A stretch of DNA of 64,000 bases from Blautia schinkii (GTDB lineage Bacteria; Bacillota; Clostridia; Lachnospirales; Lachnospiraceae). A model generated the notes under the pieces. That model saw only the letters and a list, made by a program, of their open reading frames with translations, had not been told where the DNA came from and did not search any database. This document shows positions 48,992 to 58,612 of this stretch, in pieces. The stretch covers positions 62,001-126,000 of the forward strand of contig NZ_JAAWUO010000012.1 in the NCBI RefSeq assembly GCF_013304825.1, written 5' to 3'. Positions within the stretch are counted from its first letter, which is position 1. Each line of letters starts with the position of its first letter. The translations under genes and the position numbers were made by a program.

Positions 48992-51295
48992 ATGATAACA
49001 TTAAAAGACGTTGCAAGGGAAGCAGGTGTATCCATAGCAACCGTTTCCTGTGCACTGAGCGGAAAGAAAGCAGTCCGTCCGGAAACCTATACAAAGATAA
49101 TGGACGCGGTGGAGAAGCTGAAATATATTCCGAATTATTCTGCCAGAAATCTGAAAAAAAAAGCCAGCAATATGGTAAGCGTGCTGCTTCCGGGAATGAG
49201 GAGCCAGTTTTACTCAGGGCTCTTTGACGGAATATCTTCTTATCTTCAGTCCCATGGATATTCCATTAATATTGCGTTTTCCAATGATTCCGCAGATGTG
49301 GAATGTACGAAGATCGACGAATTTATTACCCAGAATTCAGCAGGGCTTATTATCGTGACGACACAGCCCGGTAATACAGCTTTTTTTCAGAACCACATTA
49401 TGGATTATCAGATTCCGGCGGTTTTTGTTGAGCGTGAACCGGATTCCGTGTTCTGTAATTATGTAGGGTTTCGTCATTACGATACCTTTTACAGCATAAC
49501 AAAACAGGTTCTGGAACAGGGATACCGGGATATCAGTATTGTCTGTGGTCCTCTTGAGTTTTCTTCTGAGCGGAATTATGTCCGGGCATGCAGAGATGCC
49601 ATGGAAACACTGGGTGAAGATTTGGCACCGGAGAAGATATGTGCGACGAATTTTACCAGAGAAGATGCATTCAGCAGTTTTATGAAAATTTTTTCCAGGA
49701 AGCCGCCGGAGGTTTTGCTGTCAACAAGTCGTGAGATCACATATGGAATTCAGACTGCCATGGAATACTGCGGATTGCGAACCCCGGAGGATATTGTTCT
49801 GATCAGCTGTTCCGAGGAATCCTGGATCAACATCAATCAGAATGATGGTGTGATCAAAATCTCCAGAAACAGTACTGTTCTGGGGGAGCAGGCAGCCAGG
49901 ATACTTTTGCAGAATATCCATAACCCAAGGCTGTATGAGCAGACTATACAGGAGATTGATTTTTCGGAAAAGGATATCCGGCTTGTGAGTCTGCCGGAAA
50001 AAGAAAAGCAGCAGAAACAGAGCTTCCGGATATCCTGCAAAGAGAAAATCCGTTTTCTGGCAGTGGACAATCCGACTATCCAGGCACTGCAGCTTCTTAC
50101 CGGACATTTTGAAGCGGAAACCGGGATTCAGGTAGAGTTTCACTGTGTACCTCAGAACCAGCTGCTTTCCATGATCTCGGAGTCCTGCGCTACACTGACG
50201 CAGACCTATGATTTTTATACTTATGATGTTCCGTGGCTGGAATATATGGTTCAGAATATGTGTCTTGCAGATATTTCTTCCTTTATTGAAAGTGACAGCT
50301 TCAGAAAGGATCAGTTTTTTCAGTCAGGTTTCCAAAACTGCCAGTTGAACGGACGGTATTTCGGAATCCCGGTGAGCGGAGGAACACAGCTTCTTTTCTA
50401 CAGAAAAGATCTGTTTGAAAACAGGGAGCTTCAGGCTGAATATCAGAAAAGGAGTCTGATATCACTTCGCGCACCGAGAACATGGAAGGAATTTAATGAT
50501 GTGGCTGCCTTTTTTACAAGGAAGGAGAATCCTGCGTCACCTACAGAATACGGAGCTTCTTTTGCGGGAGCGATCGATGAAGAACTGGCACCGGAGATCC
50601 TGATCAGGCTCTGGGCCTGCGGCGGAAAGCTGTGGGATAATTATCATAGGCCAACCTTTCATACGAAGGAGAACAGAATGGCTTTTGAGAGTATTCTCCA
50701 TACGCTGGATTATATACCGGAGAAAGATATGAACAGATCTATCACTCAGACAGTAGATGATTTCTGTACAGGCAGGACAGCTATGCTGATCACATATTCA
50801 GAGTTTGCCCATGGAATAAACCGGCGGGTGAAAGAGAATGTATCCGGTCGGATCGCTTCCGGTATGGTTCCGGGAAAAGCACCTGCCAGTGTAGGATGGA
50901 ATCTGGGACTGAATCCTTTTTCCTCACACAGAGAATCTGTCTGCCGATTTTTTTCCTGGCTGTGCAACAGTGATACGAATCTGTATCTGACTATACTGAA
51001 TGGTGCGTCAACAGTTGTGACACCGTACCGCAACAGTGAGCTGCTGAAGCTGTATCCCTGGCTGGCCAGCACTGAGGAGAGCCTTCAGTATGCAAAAAGA
51101 CGAAACAGTCCGTATCGAAAGAATCGCCTGATTATTCCTGTAGAGCAGATTGAGAAGATCATGTGTCAGGCTCTGCGAAAAACATATCAGGGAGATATCT
51201 CTGTTGAGGAGGCGCTGAAAGCAGCACAGGAAGAGGCGGATCACCTGTTCAGCATGTATGGATATCCAACGATTCATGAAATATTCAGAAGATGA
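48992..51295 (+). CDS. LacI-family regulator fused to an extracellular-type solute-binding domain
   Basis: 767 residues. Residues 1-50 are a LacI HTH (MITLKDVAREAGVSIATVSC); 55-335 are the type 1 periplasmic-binding-like effector domain (NMVSVLLPGMRSQFYSGLFD, EDIVLISCSEESW, TVLGEQAARILL). A short polar linker follows. Residues 365-760 are a second, full binding-protein fold of the bacterial SBP family 1 kind (IRFLAVDNPTIQALQLLTGHFE, LNGRYFGIPVSGGTQLLFYR). No signal peptide, so the SBP part must work in the cytoplasm. Two ligand-binding modules on one repressor suggest it reads two signals. It stands at the head of the sensing/import genes and next to the UroD-type gene. Start ATG has GAAGGGA upstream. 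Confidence 0.9.
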   Translation: MITLKDVAREAGVSIATVSCALSGKKAVRPETYTKIMDAVEKLKYIPNYSARNLKKKASNMVSVLLPGMRSQFYSGLFDGISSYLQSHGYSINIAFSNDSADVECTKIDEFITQNSAGLIIVTTQPGNTAFFQNHIMDYQIPAVFVEREPDSVFCNYVGFRHYDTFYSITKQVLEQGYRDISIVCGPLEFSSERNYVRACRDAMETLGEDLAPEKICATNFTREDAFSSFMKIFSRKPPEVLLSTSREITYGIQTAMEYCGLRTPEDIVLISCSEESWININQNDGVIKISRNSTVLGEQAARILLQNIHNPRLYEQTIQEIDFSEKDIRLVSLPEKEKQQKQSFRISCKEKIRFLAVDNPTIQALQLLTGHFEAETGIQVEFHCVPQNQLLSMISESCATLTQTYDFYTYDVPWLEYMVQNMCLADISSFIESDSFRKDQFFQSGFQNCQLNGRYFGIPVSGGTQLLFYRKDLFENRELQAEYQKRSLISLRAPRTWKEFNDVAAFFTRKENPASPTEYGASFAGAIDEELAPEILIRLWACGGKLWDNYHRPTFHTKENRMAFESILHTLDYIPEKDMNRSITQTVDDFCTGRTAMLITYSEFAHGINRRVKENVSGRIASGMVPGKAPASVGWNLGLNPFSSHRESVCRFFSWLCNSDTNLYLTILNGASTVVTPYRNSELLKLYPWLASTEESLQYAKRRNSPYRKNRLIIPVEQIEKIMCQALRKTYQGDISVEEALKAAQEEADHLFSMYGYPTIHEIFRR

Positions 51296-51359
51296 CGAAA
51301 AACCACGTTTGATAATTTTTTGTAATATGCAATATACACAAGAATAATTGTGGGAAAAG

Positions 51360-51388
51360 TTGTAACTTTTGTGAAAATATAGTATAAT
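51360..51388 (+). promoter_or_regulatory. Sigma-A promoter of the two-component/binding-protein operon
   Basis: TTGTAA, 17 bases, TATAAT, 75 bases before the response-regulator start. Confidence 0.75.
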
Positions 51389-51463
51389 CAACGAAAAAGT
51401 GCACGAAAAACAGACAAAAATTATATATAATCACGGGCAATGTACAGATGGGAGGGGAAGAAA

Positions 51464-53056
51464 ATGTATACACTTCTGATTGCTGATGATGAACCTCTTA
51501 TCCGCAATGGGGTGAAAAAGATCATAGACTGGGAATCTCTGGGATTTTCGGAGATTTTTCTTGCGGAGGATGGACAGGAGGCACTGGATATCATACGGAA
51601 AAATCATGTGGATCTTGTGCTGACAGATATTGTGATGCCGTTTATGGATGGTCTGGAGCTGACGGAGATCCTTTCAAGGGAATTTCCGCAGATCCATGTT
51701 GTGATCCTCACTGGACATGAGGATTTTCAGTATGCACAGAAATCTGTCGGACTTGGAGTGAAGAACTATATCCTGAAGCCTATCGGTGCCGAAAGCCTTT
51801 ATAAGGAAATGAAGGAGATCTGCGAGAAGCTTCATATAGAGAACAGCCAGAGACAGTATATCCAGTCAATGAAGAATCAGCTTCGCCAGAGCCTGCCTGT
51901 ACTTCAGGAACAGACACTGAACAAGATCGTCTGTTCTGCAGACCGTAATCTCAGGCTGTATCTGGAGAGGGCAAAAAGCCTTCAGCTGGATATGAGCCAG
52001 GCACCATATGAGATTGGAGTCATGGATCTTGATATGGAAAATATTTCAGGGGCAGATTATGATCTTTATCTTTTTGCATCCCGGAATATTGTGAAAGAAT
52101 GTCTGGGAAAAGAGCATTATGTTTTTGAAGATGGAAAAGACAGAGTGGTAATTTTGTTTCGCTGCGGTACACTTGAAGCAGAATCGCATGATCTTATTTA
52201 TGATGTCCTCTGTATTATCCAGAAGTCTATCTATAACACGATCCGGCTGAAAACCACCTGTGCACTGGGGACAACGGCAGCCACCCTGGATGAACTGAAC
52301 CAGGCCTACCGCAATGCAAAGAAAGCACTGGAGTGTAAATATTCACTGGGAAGCAATAATGTTTATGATATTGAAGACCTGAATTATCTGGAGCGTTCCT
52401 TCTATTATCCGCAGCAGGAACTTCACCATCTTACTAAGAGTATCATGATCGGCAATACGGAAGAAATCGAACGAGCAGTACGTTCTGTATTTCATGACAA
52501 TGGAAAGAACGGTTCCCTTTCCGGAAAAAATGTCAAGGTTATTTATATGGAGGCAATGAATGCGCTTTTGAGAGAACTTGCCGGGCTTAAGGATATCCCG
52601 GATGAAATGTGGAACAGAGGATTTGTATTATACCAGAAATTTGAAACATACAGTTCCCTGAGAGAGATGGAGGATGAGCTGATCCGATTTGCATGCAGTA
52701 TCCGTGACGAAATGAATTCTGCTCAGACAAACAGTGGAATGCAGGTTATTGACAAGGTGAAGGATTATGTAATGAGAAATTATAAAAATCCGGAGATTTC
52801 CCTTACATCAGCAGCGGAATTTGCATCTGTCAGTACAGGATATTTAAGCGGACTCTTCAAGAAAGAAGCGGGAACGAATTTTGTAAAATATCTTACAGAT
52901 GTCCGTATGGAAAAATCCATGCAGCTGCTTCGATCAACAGATATGAAAACCTATGAGATTGCTTATGAAACAGGATTTTCCAATCCTCATTATTTCAGTG
53001 TTTCTTTCAAAAAATATACAGGAATGTCTCCTTCCGAGTTCAGGGCAAAGGAGTAA
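51464..53056 (+). CDS. YesN-type response regulator with AraC DNA-binding domain
   Basis: 530 residues. The N-terminal receiver (LLIADDEPLIRNGVKKII, phosphoacceptor Asp in LVLTDIVMPFMDGLEL, Lys in NYILKPIG) is followed by a long helical linker domain and a C-terminal AraC double HTH (NPEISLTSAAEFASVSTGYLS, YEIAYETGFSNPHYFSVSFKK). This type activates carbohydrate import and degradation genes in Gram-positive bacteria. ATG 51464 is preferred to 51440 because GGAGGGG precedes it. It is 3 bases before the kinase gene and should activate the importer at 56046 and perhaps the methyltransferase operon. Confidence 0.96.
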   Translation: MYTLLIADDEPLIRNGVKKIIDWESLGFSEIFLAEDGQEALDIIRKNHVDLVLTDIVMPFMDGLELTEILSREFPQIHVVILTGHEDFQYAQKSVGLGVKNYILKPIGAESLYKEMKEICEKLHIENSQRQYIQSMKNQLRQSLPVLQEQTLNKIVCSADRNLRLYLERAKSLQLDMSQAPYEIGVMDLDMENISGADYDLYLFASRNIVKECLGKEHYVFEDGKDRVVILFRCGTLEAESHDLIYDVLCIIQKSIYNTIRLKTTCALGTTAATLDELNQAYRNAKKALECKYSLGSNNVYDIEDLNYLERSFYYPQQELHHLTKSIMIGNTEEIERAVRSVFHDNGKNGSLSGKNVKVIYMEAMNALLRELAGLKDIPDEMWNRGFVLYQKFETYSSLREMEDELIRFACSIRDEMNSAQTNSGMQVIDKVKDYVMRNYKNPEISLTSAAEFASVSTGYLSGLFKKEAGTNFVKYLTDVRMEKSMQLLRSTDMKTYEIAYETGFSNPHYFSVSFKKYTGMSPSEFRAKE

Positions 53057-53059
53057 GCC

Positions 53060-54868
53060 ATGAAGAAAAAACAGAAAAGCAGCCTGAAAAACCGGGCCCT
53101 GAGTCAGACAGCGGTGCTGATTATTGTTACCATGTGTATTATGGTTACTGTTTTTTATATGGTCTTTCATTCAAGGGCATTTAATGAACGGGGAAAGTAC
53201 GAAGAAGAAAATCTGGTAAATATGGAAGCCTATCTGAACAGCTATCTGGAGGAAGTGGATTCCATTGCAAAAAATGTAAATTATAATTATTATCTTCAGG
53301 ATTATCTGGAAACTGTGATCAAAGAAGAAGATGATTATGTGGATAGCGGAATCGGAAAAAATATGCGTTCTTATGAGATGAGCTCCCAGGCATTCAGTGA
53401 CACCTTACTTTCCAGGGCAGATATTTCCTCCATTATGATTTTTGGAAAGAAAAAAATGCTCCTGAACAGATCTATGTATACCTATCAGAAGGTCGCATTG
53501 GATTATTCCAAGCTGGACTGGTATGCGAAGGCAGTGGCAAAGCCACAGGATGCAATTATCACAGGACCTAACAGACATTCATTTTTTGACACAGATGATG
53601 AGGTGATCTCACTGAGCAGGGAAGTCCAGAGCTATGAAAACGGAACCTTCCGAGGTGTGATCCTGATCAATCTGAATATGAATAAGATCACGGAGATCTG
53701 TAATTCTTTTCAGGAAAAACAGGAGAATTTTATATGTATTATAAATGATAAGGGCGAGCTGGTTTATGAGCAGCAAAATGGAAGAGAACGCTTCGCTTTT
53801 GATGAGAAGGAAAACCGTCAGGAGCTGAATACAGCACTTGGGAAAACGAAGGAGAGCTGTTTCAGGCTGAACTACAGAGGAGAGAAATATCTGGTAACCA
53901 GAACCGATATGAAAACAACAGGGTGGACTCTGGTAAGTATGGTTCCGTACAAGTCTGTGATGGCAGAAACAATGGCGATCAGTGGGGTAATGATCCTGGC
54001 TGTGGCAATTACTCTTATAGTAACCCTGCTTCTGCTTAACCGGATTCTTACAGGAGTAGTAAAGCCTCTGAAAAAACTGGAAAAATATATGGTTCAGGTT
54101 AATCCGGATAATATGGATCAGCGTATGGAAATTCTTACAGACGATGAGATCGGACATTTGTCAATGAAATTTAATCAGATGATGGACCGTATCCGGAATC
54201 TGAAAGAGCAGGTGATCGAAGAACAGGAAGATAAGCGAAAGTACGAGCTTCAGGCTCTGCAGGCACAGATCAATCCGCATTTTCTGTACAATACGCTGGA
54301 TTCCATTATATGGATGGCAGAGACAAATGACTCAAATATCGTGGCAATGACAGAAGCACTGGCAAAGCTGTTCCGGATATCCCTGAACAAGGGAAATGAA
54401 GAAATCTCTCTGGAAAGGGAGCTGGAGCATGTGAAAAATTATCTGATCATTCAGAGTATGCGTTATGCAGATAAATTTACATATGAAATTTCAGCAGAGC
54501 CTGGTGTGGAACGGTGCAGGACGATAAAGCTGATCCTGCAGCCGATAGTGGAAAACTGTATTTATCATGGCATCAAAAAGAAACGAGGAACAGGAAAGAT
54601 CACTATCCGGGCGTACAGGCGGGAACAGAATCTGATCATAGAAGTCAGCGATGACGGATGCGGAATACCGGAAGAAATATGCAGGAAAATCCTTTCTGAT
54701 GAGATCGAATCTGAGAATATCAGCGGTTCCGGAATCGGAGTCAAAAATGTAAATGAACGCATCCAGCTCCGTTTTGGAAAGAAATACGGTCTGAGCTATT
54801 CATCAGAAGAAGGCGTTGGAACGACAGTGACTTATGTTCTTCCATATAATGAGGGAGGCAGTATATGA
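53060..54868 (+). CDS. YesM-type sensor histidine kinase
   Basis: 602 residues. A membrane helix near 18-38, a ~250-residue external dCache-like sensor, a second helix near 298-325, HAMP (GVVKPLKKLEKYMVQV), then the His_kinase domain with the phosphoacceptor in LQAQINPHFLYNTLDSI and HATPase_c (VSDDGCGIPEE, GSGIGVKNVNERI). Partner of the regulator just upstream and translationally coupled (ATGA overlap) to the binding protein downstream. The binding protein probably presents the ligand to the kinase sensor. Confidence 0.95.
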   Translation: MKKKQKSSLKNRALSQTAVLIIVTMCIMVTVFYMVFHSRAFNERGKYEEENLVNMEAYLNSYLEEVDSIAKNVNYNYYLQDYLETVIKEEDDYVDSGIGKNMRSYEMSSQAFSDTLLSRADISSIMIFGKKKMLLNRSMYTYQKVALDYSKLDWYAKAVAKPQDAIITGPNRHSFFDTDDEVISLSREVQSYENGTFRGVILINLNMNKITEICNSFQEKQENFICIINDKGELVYEQQNGRERFAFDEKENRQELNTALGKTKESCFRLNYRGEKYLVTRTDMKTTGWTLVSMVPYKSVMAETMAISGVMILAVAITLIVTLLLLNRILTGVVKPLKKLEKYMVQVNPDNMDQRMEILTDDEIGHLSMKFNQMMDRIRNLKEQVIEEQEDKRKYELQALQAQINPHFLYNTLDSIIWMAETNDSNIVAMTEALAKLFRISLNKGNEEISLERELEHVKNYLIIQSMRYADKFTYEISAEPGVERCRTIKLILQPIVENCIYHGIKKKRGTGKITIRAYRREQNLIIEVSDDGCGIPEEICRKILSDEIESENISGSGIGVKNVNERIQLRFGKKYGLSYSSEEGVGTTVTYVLPYNEGGSI

Positions 54869-55872
54869 ATAAGAAGCATATGAAAAAAAGGCTCCTGATT
54901 TTTGCGGCGGCAATTTTGATGATAATAACGACAGTAACTGTTCATTATAAAACAGAAGTCAGATCTGAGGCAGCCGGTATAAAAACGCAGCAGGAAACAA
55001 AGAAAAAAATAATCGGTGCCACCCTTGCATCCAGTCAGGCCAGTTATCAGTATGCTATTGGAAATCTTCTTGTTGCAGAAGCAGAGAAAGATCCGGATTA
55101 TAAGCTGGAAATCCAGTATGCAGAATGGAATGTAAAAAAACAGGAAGAGCAGATGAGGGATTTTATCCGGAGAAAAGTTGATGCCATCATTTTTTGTCCG
55201 GTTAATGCGAAATCCTATCTGAATGTACTTCGCGAGGCAAAGAACGCCGGAATCCCTGTGATCAATCTGAATATGAAAGTGGATACTGTATCTGCGGAAT
55301 ATATTACAACTTATGTAGGGGCAAGTATGTCGGAAGAGGCTGATCTGGCAGGTCAGCTGGTGGTGGAATGTCTTAATGGAAAAAAAGGAAAAGTGGGAAT
55401 CATCGAAGGTTCTCAGGGAACAGATCCCCAGATTTACAGAACACAGACATTTCTGGAATATCTGTCCAGTTATCCGGACGTTGAAGTTGTGGGGATTGAA
55501 GAAGCCAACTGGTCCCGGGCAAAAGCAGGTCTGGCAGCATCCAGACTTCTTTCCCAGAATCCGGATATCAATGTATTTTACTGCCATGACAGCAATATGG
55601 CACTGGGAGTTTATGATATGCTGAAGGCAAGGGGAATACAGGACAAGATCCAGGTGATAGGAATCGGAAATGAAACAGAGCATATGGAAGCGGTAAAGAG
55701 TGGAAAGCTTTATGGTATTGTAACCCAGCCGCCGGAATATGAAGCAGAATATGCCTGGAGCTGTGCAAAAAGAGCAGCTGACGGAGAGGTTCTGCGTCTC
55801 TGGTATAAAAACCTTGTGGTGAGCCTTACAAAGGAGAATGTAGACAGCTATTTCAGCCCCGTAATAGATTAA
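54865..55872 (+). CDS. Membrane-anchored RbsB-type sugar-binding protein, probable sensor partner
   Basis: 335 residues. One N-terminal hydrophobic stretch (about 8-27) without lipobox or clear signal-peptidase site, so it is probably kept as a membrane anchor. From residue 48 it is a type 1 periplasmic-binding fold (KKIIGATLASSQASYQYAIG, VDAIIFCPVNAKSYLNVL, GIPVINLNMKVD, NVFYCHDSNMALGVYDML). It is encoded with the kinase rather than with the permeases, while another binding protein follows the permeases. That implies a sensing role, as for BxlR/ChvE-like partners. Ligand: a sugar or sugar-like molecule. Confidence 0.9.
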   Translation: MNKKHMKKRLLIFAAAILMIITTVTVHYKTEVRSEAAGIKTQQETKKKIIGATLASSQASYQYAIGNLLVAEAEKDPDYKLEIQYAEWNVKKQEEQMRDFIRRKVDAIIFCPVNAKSYLNVLREAKNAGIPVINLNMKVDTVSAEYITTYVGASMSEEADLAGQLVVECLNGKKGKVGIIEGSQGTDPQIYRTQTFLEYLSSYPDVEVVGIEEANWSRAKAGLAASRLLSQNPDINVFYCHDSNMALGVYDMLKARGIQDKIQVIGIGNETEHMEAVKSGKLYGIVTQPPEYEAEYAWSCAKRAADGEVLRLWYKNLVVSLTKENVDSYFSPVID

Positions 55873-55900
55873 AAAATGAACAATATCTGATGTGAAAAAT

Positions 55901-55948
55901 AAGACTAAACCGATGAAAAAATTGAATTTCAATTTTCATCGGTTTTTC
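55901..55948 (+). terminator. Terminator/leader hairpin, homologous to the one at 44261
   Basis: CCGATGAAAAAATTG pairs with CAATTTTCATCGG, then TTTTTCTT. It ends the sensor operon but its flanks (GACTAAACCGATGAAAA, ATTGAATTT) match those of 44261-44310. It also lies upstream of the importer operon. Confidence 0.7.
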
Positions 55949-56045
55949 TTATTATACTAATAAATACTTCGTAATGATCGGACTTATTACTCAGGAAGGT
56001 GAACTGACATTGGCGGAGGTGTCATTCATGGGAAAGGAGATAAAT

Positions 56046-57584
56046 ATGAGCAGTGGAGTAAACAGCACGGGACAGACATACGCTCTGGATATGCAGAAGG
56101 TTTCAAAACGTTTTCCAGGTACACTGGCTGTTGATAAGGTAGATTTCCGTGTGAAAAAAGGTGAAGTGCATGCTCTGATGGGAGAGAATGGTGCGGGAAA
56201 ATCAACTCTGATGAAAATGCTGAACGGTTTGTTTAATGACTATACAGGAGATATCTACATTAACGGAGAGAAGAAACTTCTCCATTCCCCGACAATGGCC
56301 AAGGAAGCAGGAATCGGAATGGTATATCAGGAGCTTTCTCTTGCAAGAAGAATTTCCATTTATGAGAATCTTCTGGTGGGAAGACTTCCTAAGAAAGGTA
56401 TTTTTGTAGATAAGAAGAAAGCAATTGAAGAGTCAAAGAAACTTCTTGCAAGAGTAGGACTGGATTATATTGATCCGACTATGGATGTTTCTGAGATCAG
56501 TCAGTGCGAAGCACAGCTTGTCGAGATTGCGAAAACTCTTGGTTTTAATCCATCCATTATTGTTATGGATGAGCCCACATCCGCTCTTTCCAGCGATGAG
56601 GTTGAACGCCTTTACAAGATCATCCGTCAGCTGAAGGCAGAGGGGCTTGCAGTGGTTTATATTTCCCATCACCTGGCAGAGATCTTTGAGATCGCAGACA
56701 ATGTTACAGTTATGCGAGATGGTAAGCTGGTAGGCTCCTGTGCAGTAGCTGATACGAATCCGGACAAGCTGGTTGAGATGATGGTAGGAACTCCTGTAAA
56801 GAATTTCTATGAGAACCATAAATCCATGGTACAGGATGAAGTTGTACTGAAGGTTGAAGATTATACACACTGGGGATTTTTCCATCATGTAAACTTCGAG
56901 CTTCATAAGGGTGAAGTACTTGCTATCTGCGGACTGGCCGGGGCAGGAAGAACAGAGATCGCAAGAGCACTGATCGGTGTGGATAAGGCCGATGGTGGAA
57001 AAGTCTATATACATGGAAAAGAGACGCATTTCAGGAACTTCGGAGAAGCTATCGCCGGAGGACTTGGATATCTGACAGAGGATCGAAAAGTCGTAGGTCT
57101 GGCACTGAACCAGACAGTTGGTGATAATGTGACCTCCTGTATTATCGATCGGAATTCCAACGGTATTTTCTACAACCAGAAGAAACTGAACGGACTGATT
57201 GATGAGAAGATCAATGAGATGAGCGTTTATCCGGCAGACAGAGACCGTCTGGTAAACAGCTTCTCCGGTGGAAACCAGCAGAAGGTGCTGATGGCCAAAT
57301 GGCTGGCAGCTGGTGTTGATATCCTGATCCTGGATGAACCTACACGAGGTGTTGATGTTAATGCCAAGCAGGTTATCCATAATGTAGTTAAGGATTATGT
57401 ATCAAAAGGCAATTCCGTAATTCTTCTTTCTTCTGACCTTCCGGAAGTTGTGGGACTTGCAGACAGAGCAGTGATCTTACGTGAAGGACATACGATCGGA
57501 ATGATCCGGAAAAAAGATATGACGGAAAATTCAATACTGATTGCAGCTAATGGGGAGGGAGAGTTCGTATCATGTCAGAAGTAA
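56046..57584 (+). CDS. Rbs/Xyl-type sugar ABC importer ATPase (double domain)
   Basis: 512 residues with two ATPase halves as in RbsA, XylG and MglA (CUT2 class). First half: Walker A GENGAGKST, signature ISQCEAQLVEIAK (degenerate), Walker B IIVMDEPTSAL. Second half: degenerate Walker A CGLAGAGRTE, signature SFSGGNQQKVLMAKW and Walker B LILDEPTRGVD. These features are standard for the class. ATG 56046 has GGAAAGGAGA in front; the frame to 55974 is rejected. First gene of the importer operon, overlapping the permease by 13 bases. Confidence 0.96.
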   Translation: MSSGVNSTGQTYALDMQKVSKRFPGTLAVDKVDFRVKKGEVHALMGENGAGKSTLMKMLNGLFNDYTGDIYINGEKKLLHSPTMAKEAGIGMVYQELSLARRISIYENLLVGRLPKKGIFVDKKKAIEESKKLLARVGLDYIDPTMDVSEISQCEAQLVEIAKTLGFNPSIIVMDEPTSALSSDEVERLYKIIRQLKAEGLAVVYISHHLAEIFEIADNVTVMRDGKLVGSCAVADTNPDKLVEMMVGTPVKNFYENHKSMVQDEVVLKVEDYTHWGFFHHVNFELHKGEVLAICGLAGAGRTEIARALIGVDKADGGKVYIHGKETHFRNFGEAIAGGLGYLTEDRKVVGLALNQTVGDNVTSCIIDRNSNGIFYNQKKLNGLIDEKINEMSVYPADRDRLVNSFSGGNQQKVLMAKWLAAGVDILILDEPTRGVDVNAKQVIHNVVKDYVSKGNSVILLSSDLPEVVGLADRAVILREGHTIGMIRKKDMTENSILIAANGEGEFVSCQK

Positions 57585-58612
57585 ATAAAAATGGAAATAC
57601 TGCCGCTCCAAAGGTAGATACAAGAAAAACAGAGATCAACAAAGCCAGCCTGATCTTTAATCAGCTTGGCATCTGGATCATTGTTGCAGGACTTATCATT
57701 CTGGGAATGATCATTTCGAAAGGACAGTTCTTCGGAAAAAGTAATATCCAGTCTATTCTGGAAGCAGTAGCCCTGACCGGTATGGTCTGTGCAGGACTGT
57801 TCTACGTTACATATTCAGGAAACATGACCGATATGTCTGTGCCGATCACAATGGCATTCGGCGGAGTTATGGCAGTACAGTGCATTAACTTCGGTTTTGT
57901 GGGATCTATTATTGCAGGACTTCTTGCAGGTGCCCTGATCGGTCTGATCAACGGTTTCATGATCGGTAAGATGAGAGCCAACGCCATCATCTGGACACTG
58001 GCGGTAAATCTTTTGATATCCGGTGTCATACGAGTAGTATGGCAGGGAAAAATGCTCTACGCAGAGGATATCGCGAAAGAGAGCATGCAGTCATCTGCTG
58101 AAAAGTTTTACGCGATTTCCAGAACCTATATCGGTGGAGCAATCTCCCTGATGGCAATCGTTATGCTGGTTATGTTTGTGATCTCATGGGTGATTCACAC
58201 AAAAACAGCATTCGGACAGAAACTGAAGATCATCGGTACCAATTATGAGGTAGCGAAATTTTCAGGAATCAACTGTACAAAACAGATCATTATCGCATAT
58301 GTGATCAATGGTCTCTGCAGCGCAACAGCTGGTATCTTTTATGCAGCTCTCAGAAAATGTGCTTCCTACGAAAACGGAACCGGTTATGATTTTGATGCTC
58401 TGACTGCGATCCTTCTGGGCGGCGTTTCCCTGAACGGTGGAAAAGGAAGTATTGTTGGAACCTTCGGTGGTGTTCTTGCTTATGGTATCCTCAACAATAT
58501 TCTTTCCTGGATCGGTCTTGGGACATACACCAAGTATCTTGTCCAGGGTATCGTATTCCTGTTCATCGTATGGTTAAACACACATTCAAACAGAAAGTTG
58601 GGTAAAGCATGA
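57572..58612 (+). CDS. Sugar ABC importer permease 1 (RbsC type)
   Basis: 346 residues, eight to ten membrane helices, branched-chain/ribose permease family (BPD_transp_2). Landmarks: AVALTGMVCAGLFYVTYSGNMTDMSVP, GALIGLINGFMIGKMRANAIIWTLA and LTAILLGGVSLNGGKGSIVGTFGG. It overlaps the ATPase gene and the second permease gene (ATGATG at 58609), so the two permeases probably form a heterodimer rather than the usual homodimer of RbsC. An unusual N-terminal polar extension of about 25 residues precedes the first helix. Confidence 0.95.
   Translation: MSEVNKNGNTAAPKVDTRKTEINKASLIFNQLGIWIIVAGLIILGMIISKGQFFGKSNIQSILEAVALTGMVCAGLFYVTYSGNMTDMSVPITMAFGGVMAVQCINFGFVGSIIAGLLAGALIGLINGFMIGKMRANAIIWTLAVNLLISGVIRVVWQGKMLYAEDIAKESMQSSAEKFYAISRTYIGGAISLMAIVMLVMFVISWVIHTKTAFGQKLKIIGTNYEVAKFSGINCTKQIIIAYVINGLCSATAGIFYAALRKCASYENGTGYDFDALTAILLGGVSLNGGKGSIVGTFGGVLAYGILNNILSWIGLGTYTKYLVQGIVFLFIVWLNTHSNRKLGKA

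Noticed and set aside
54832..55932. A 366-codon open frame on the minus strand.
   Set aside because: It is opposite the RbsB-type binding protein gene and has the composition of a reverse reading; the sense frame has clear homology.
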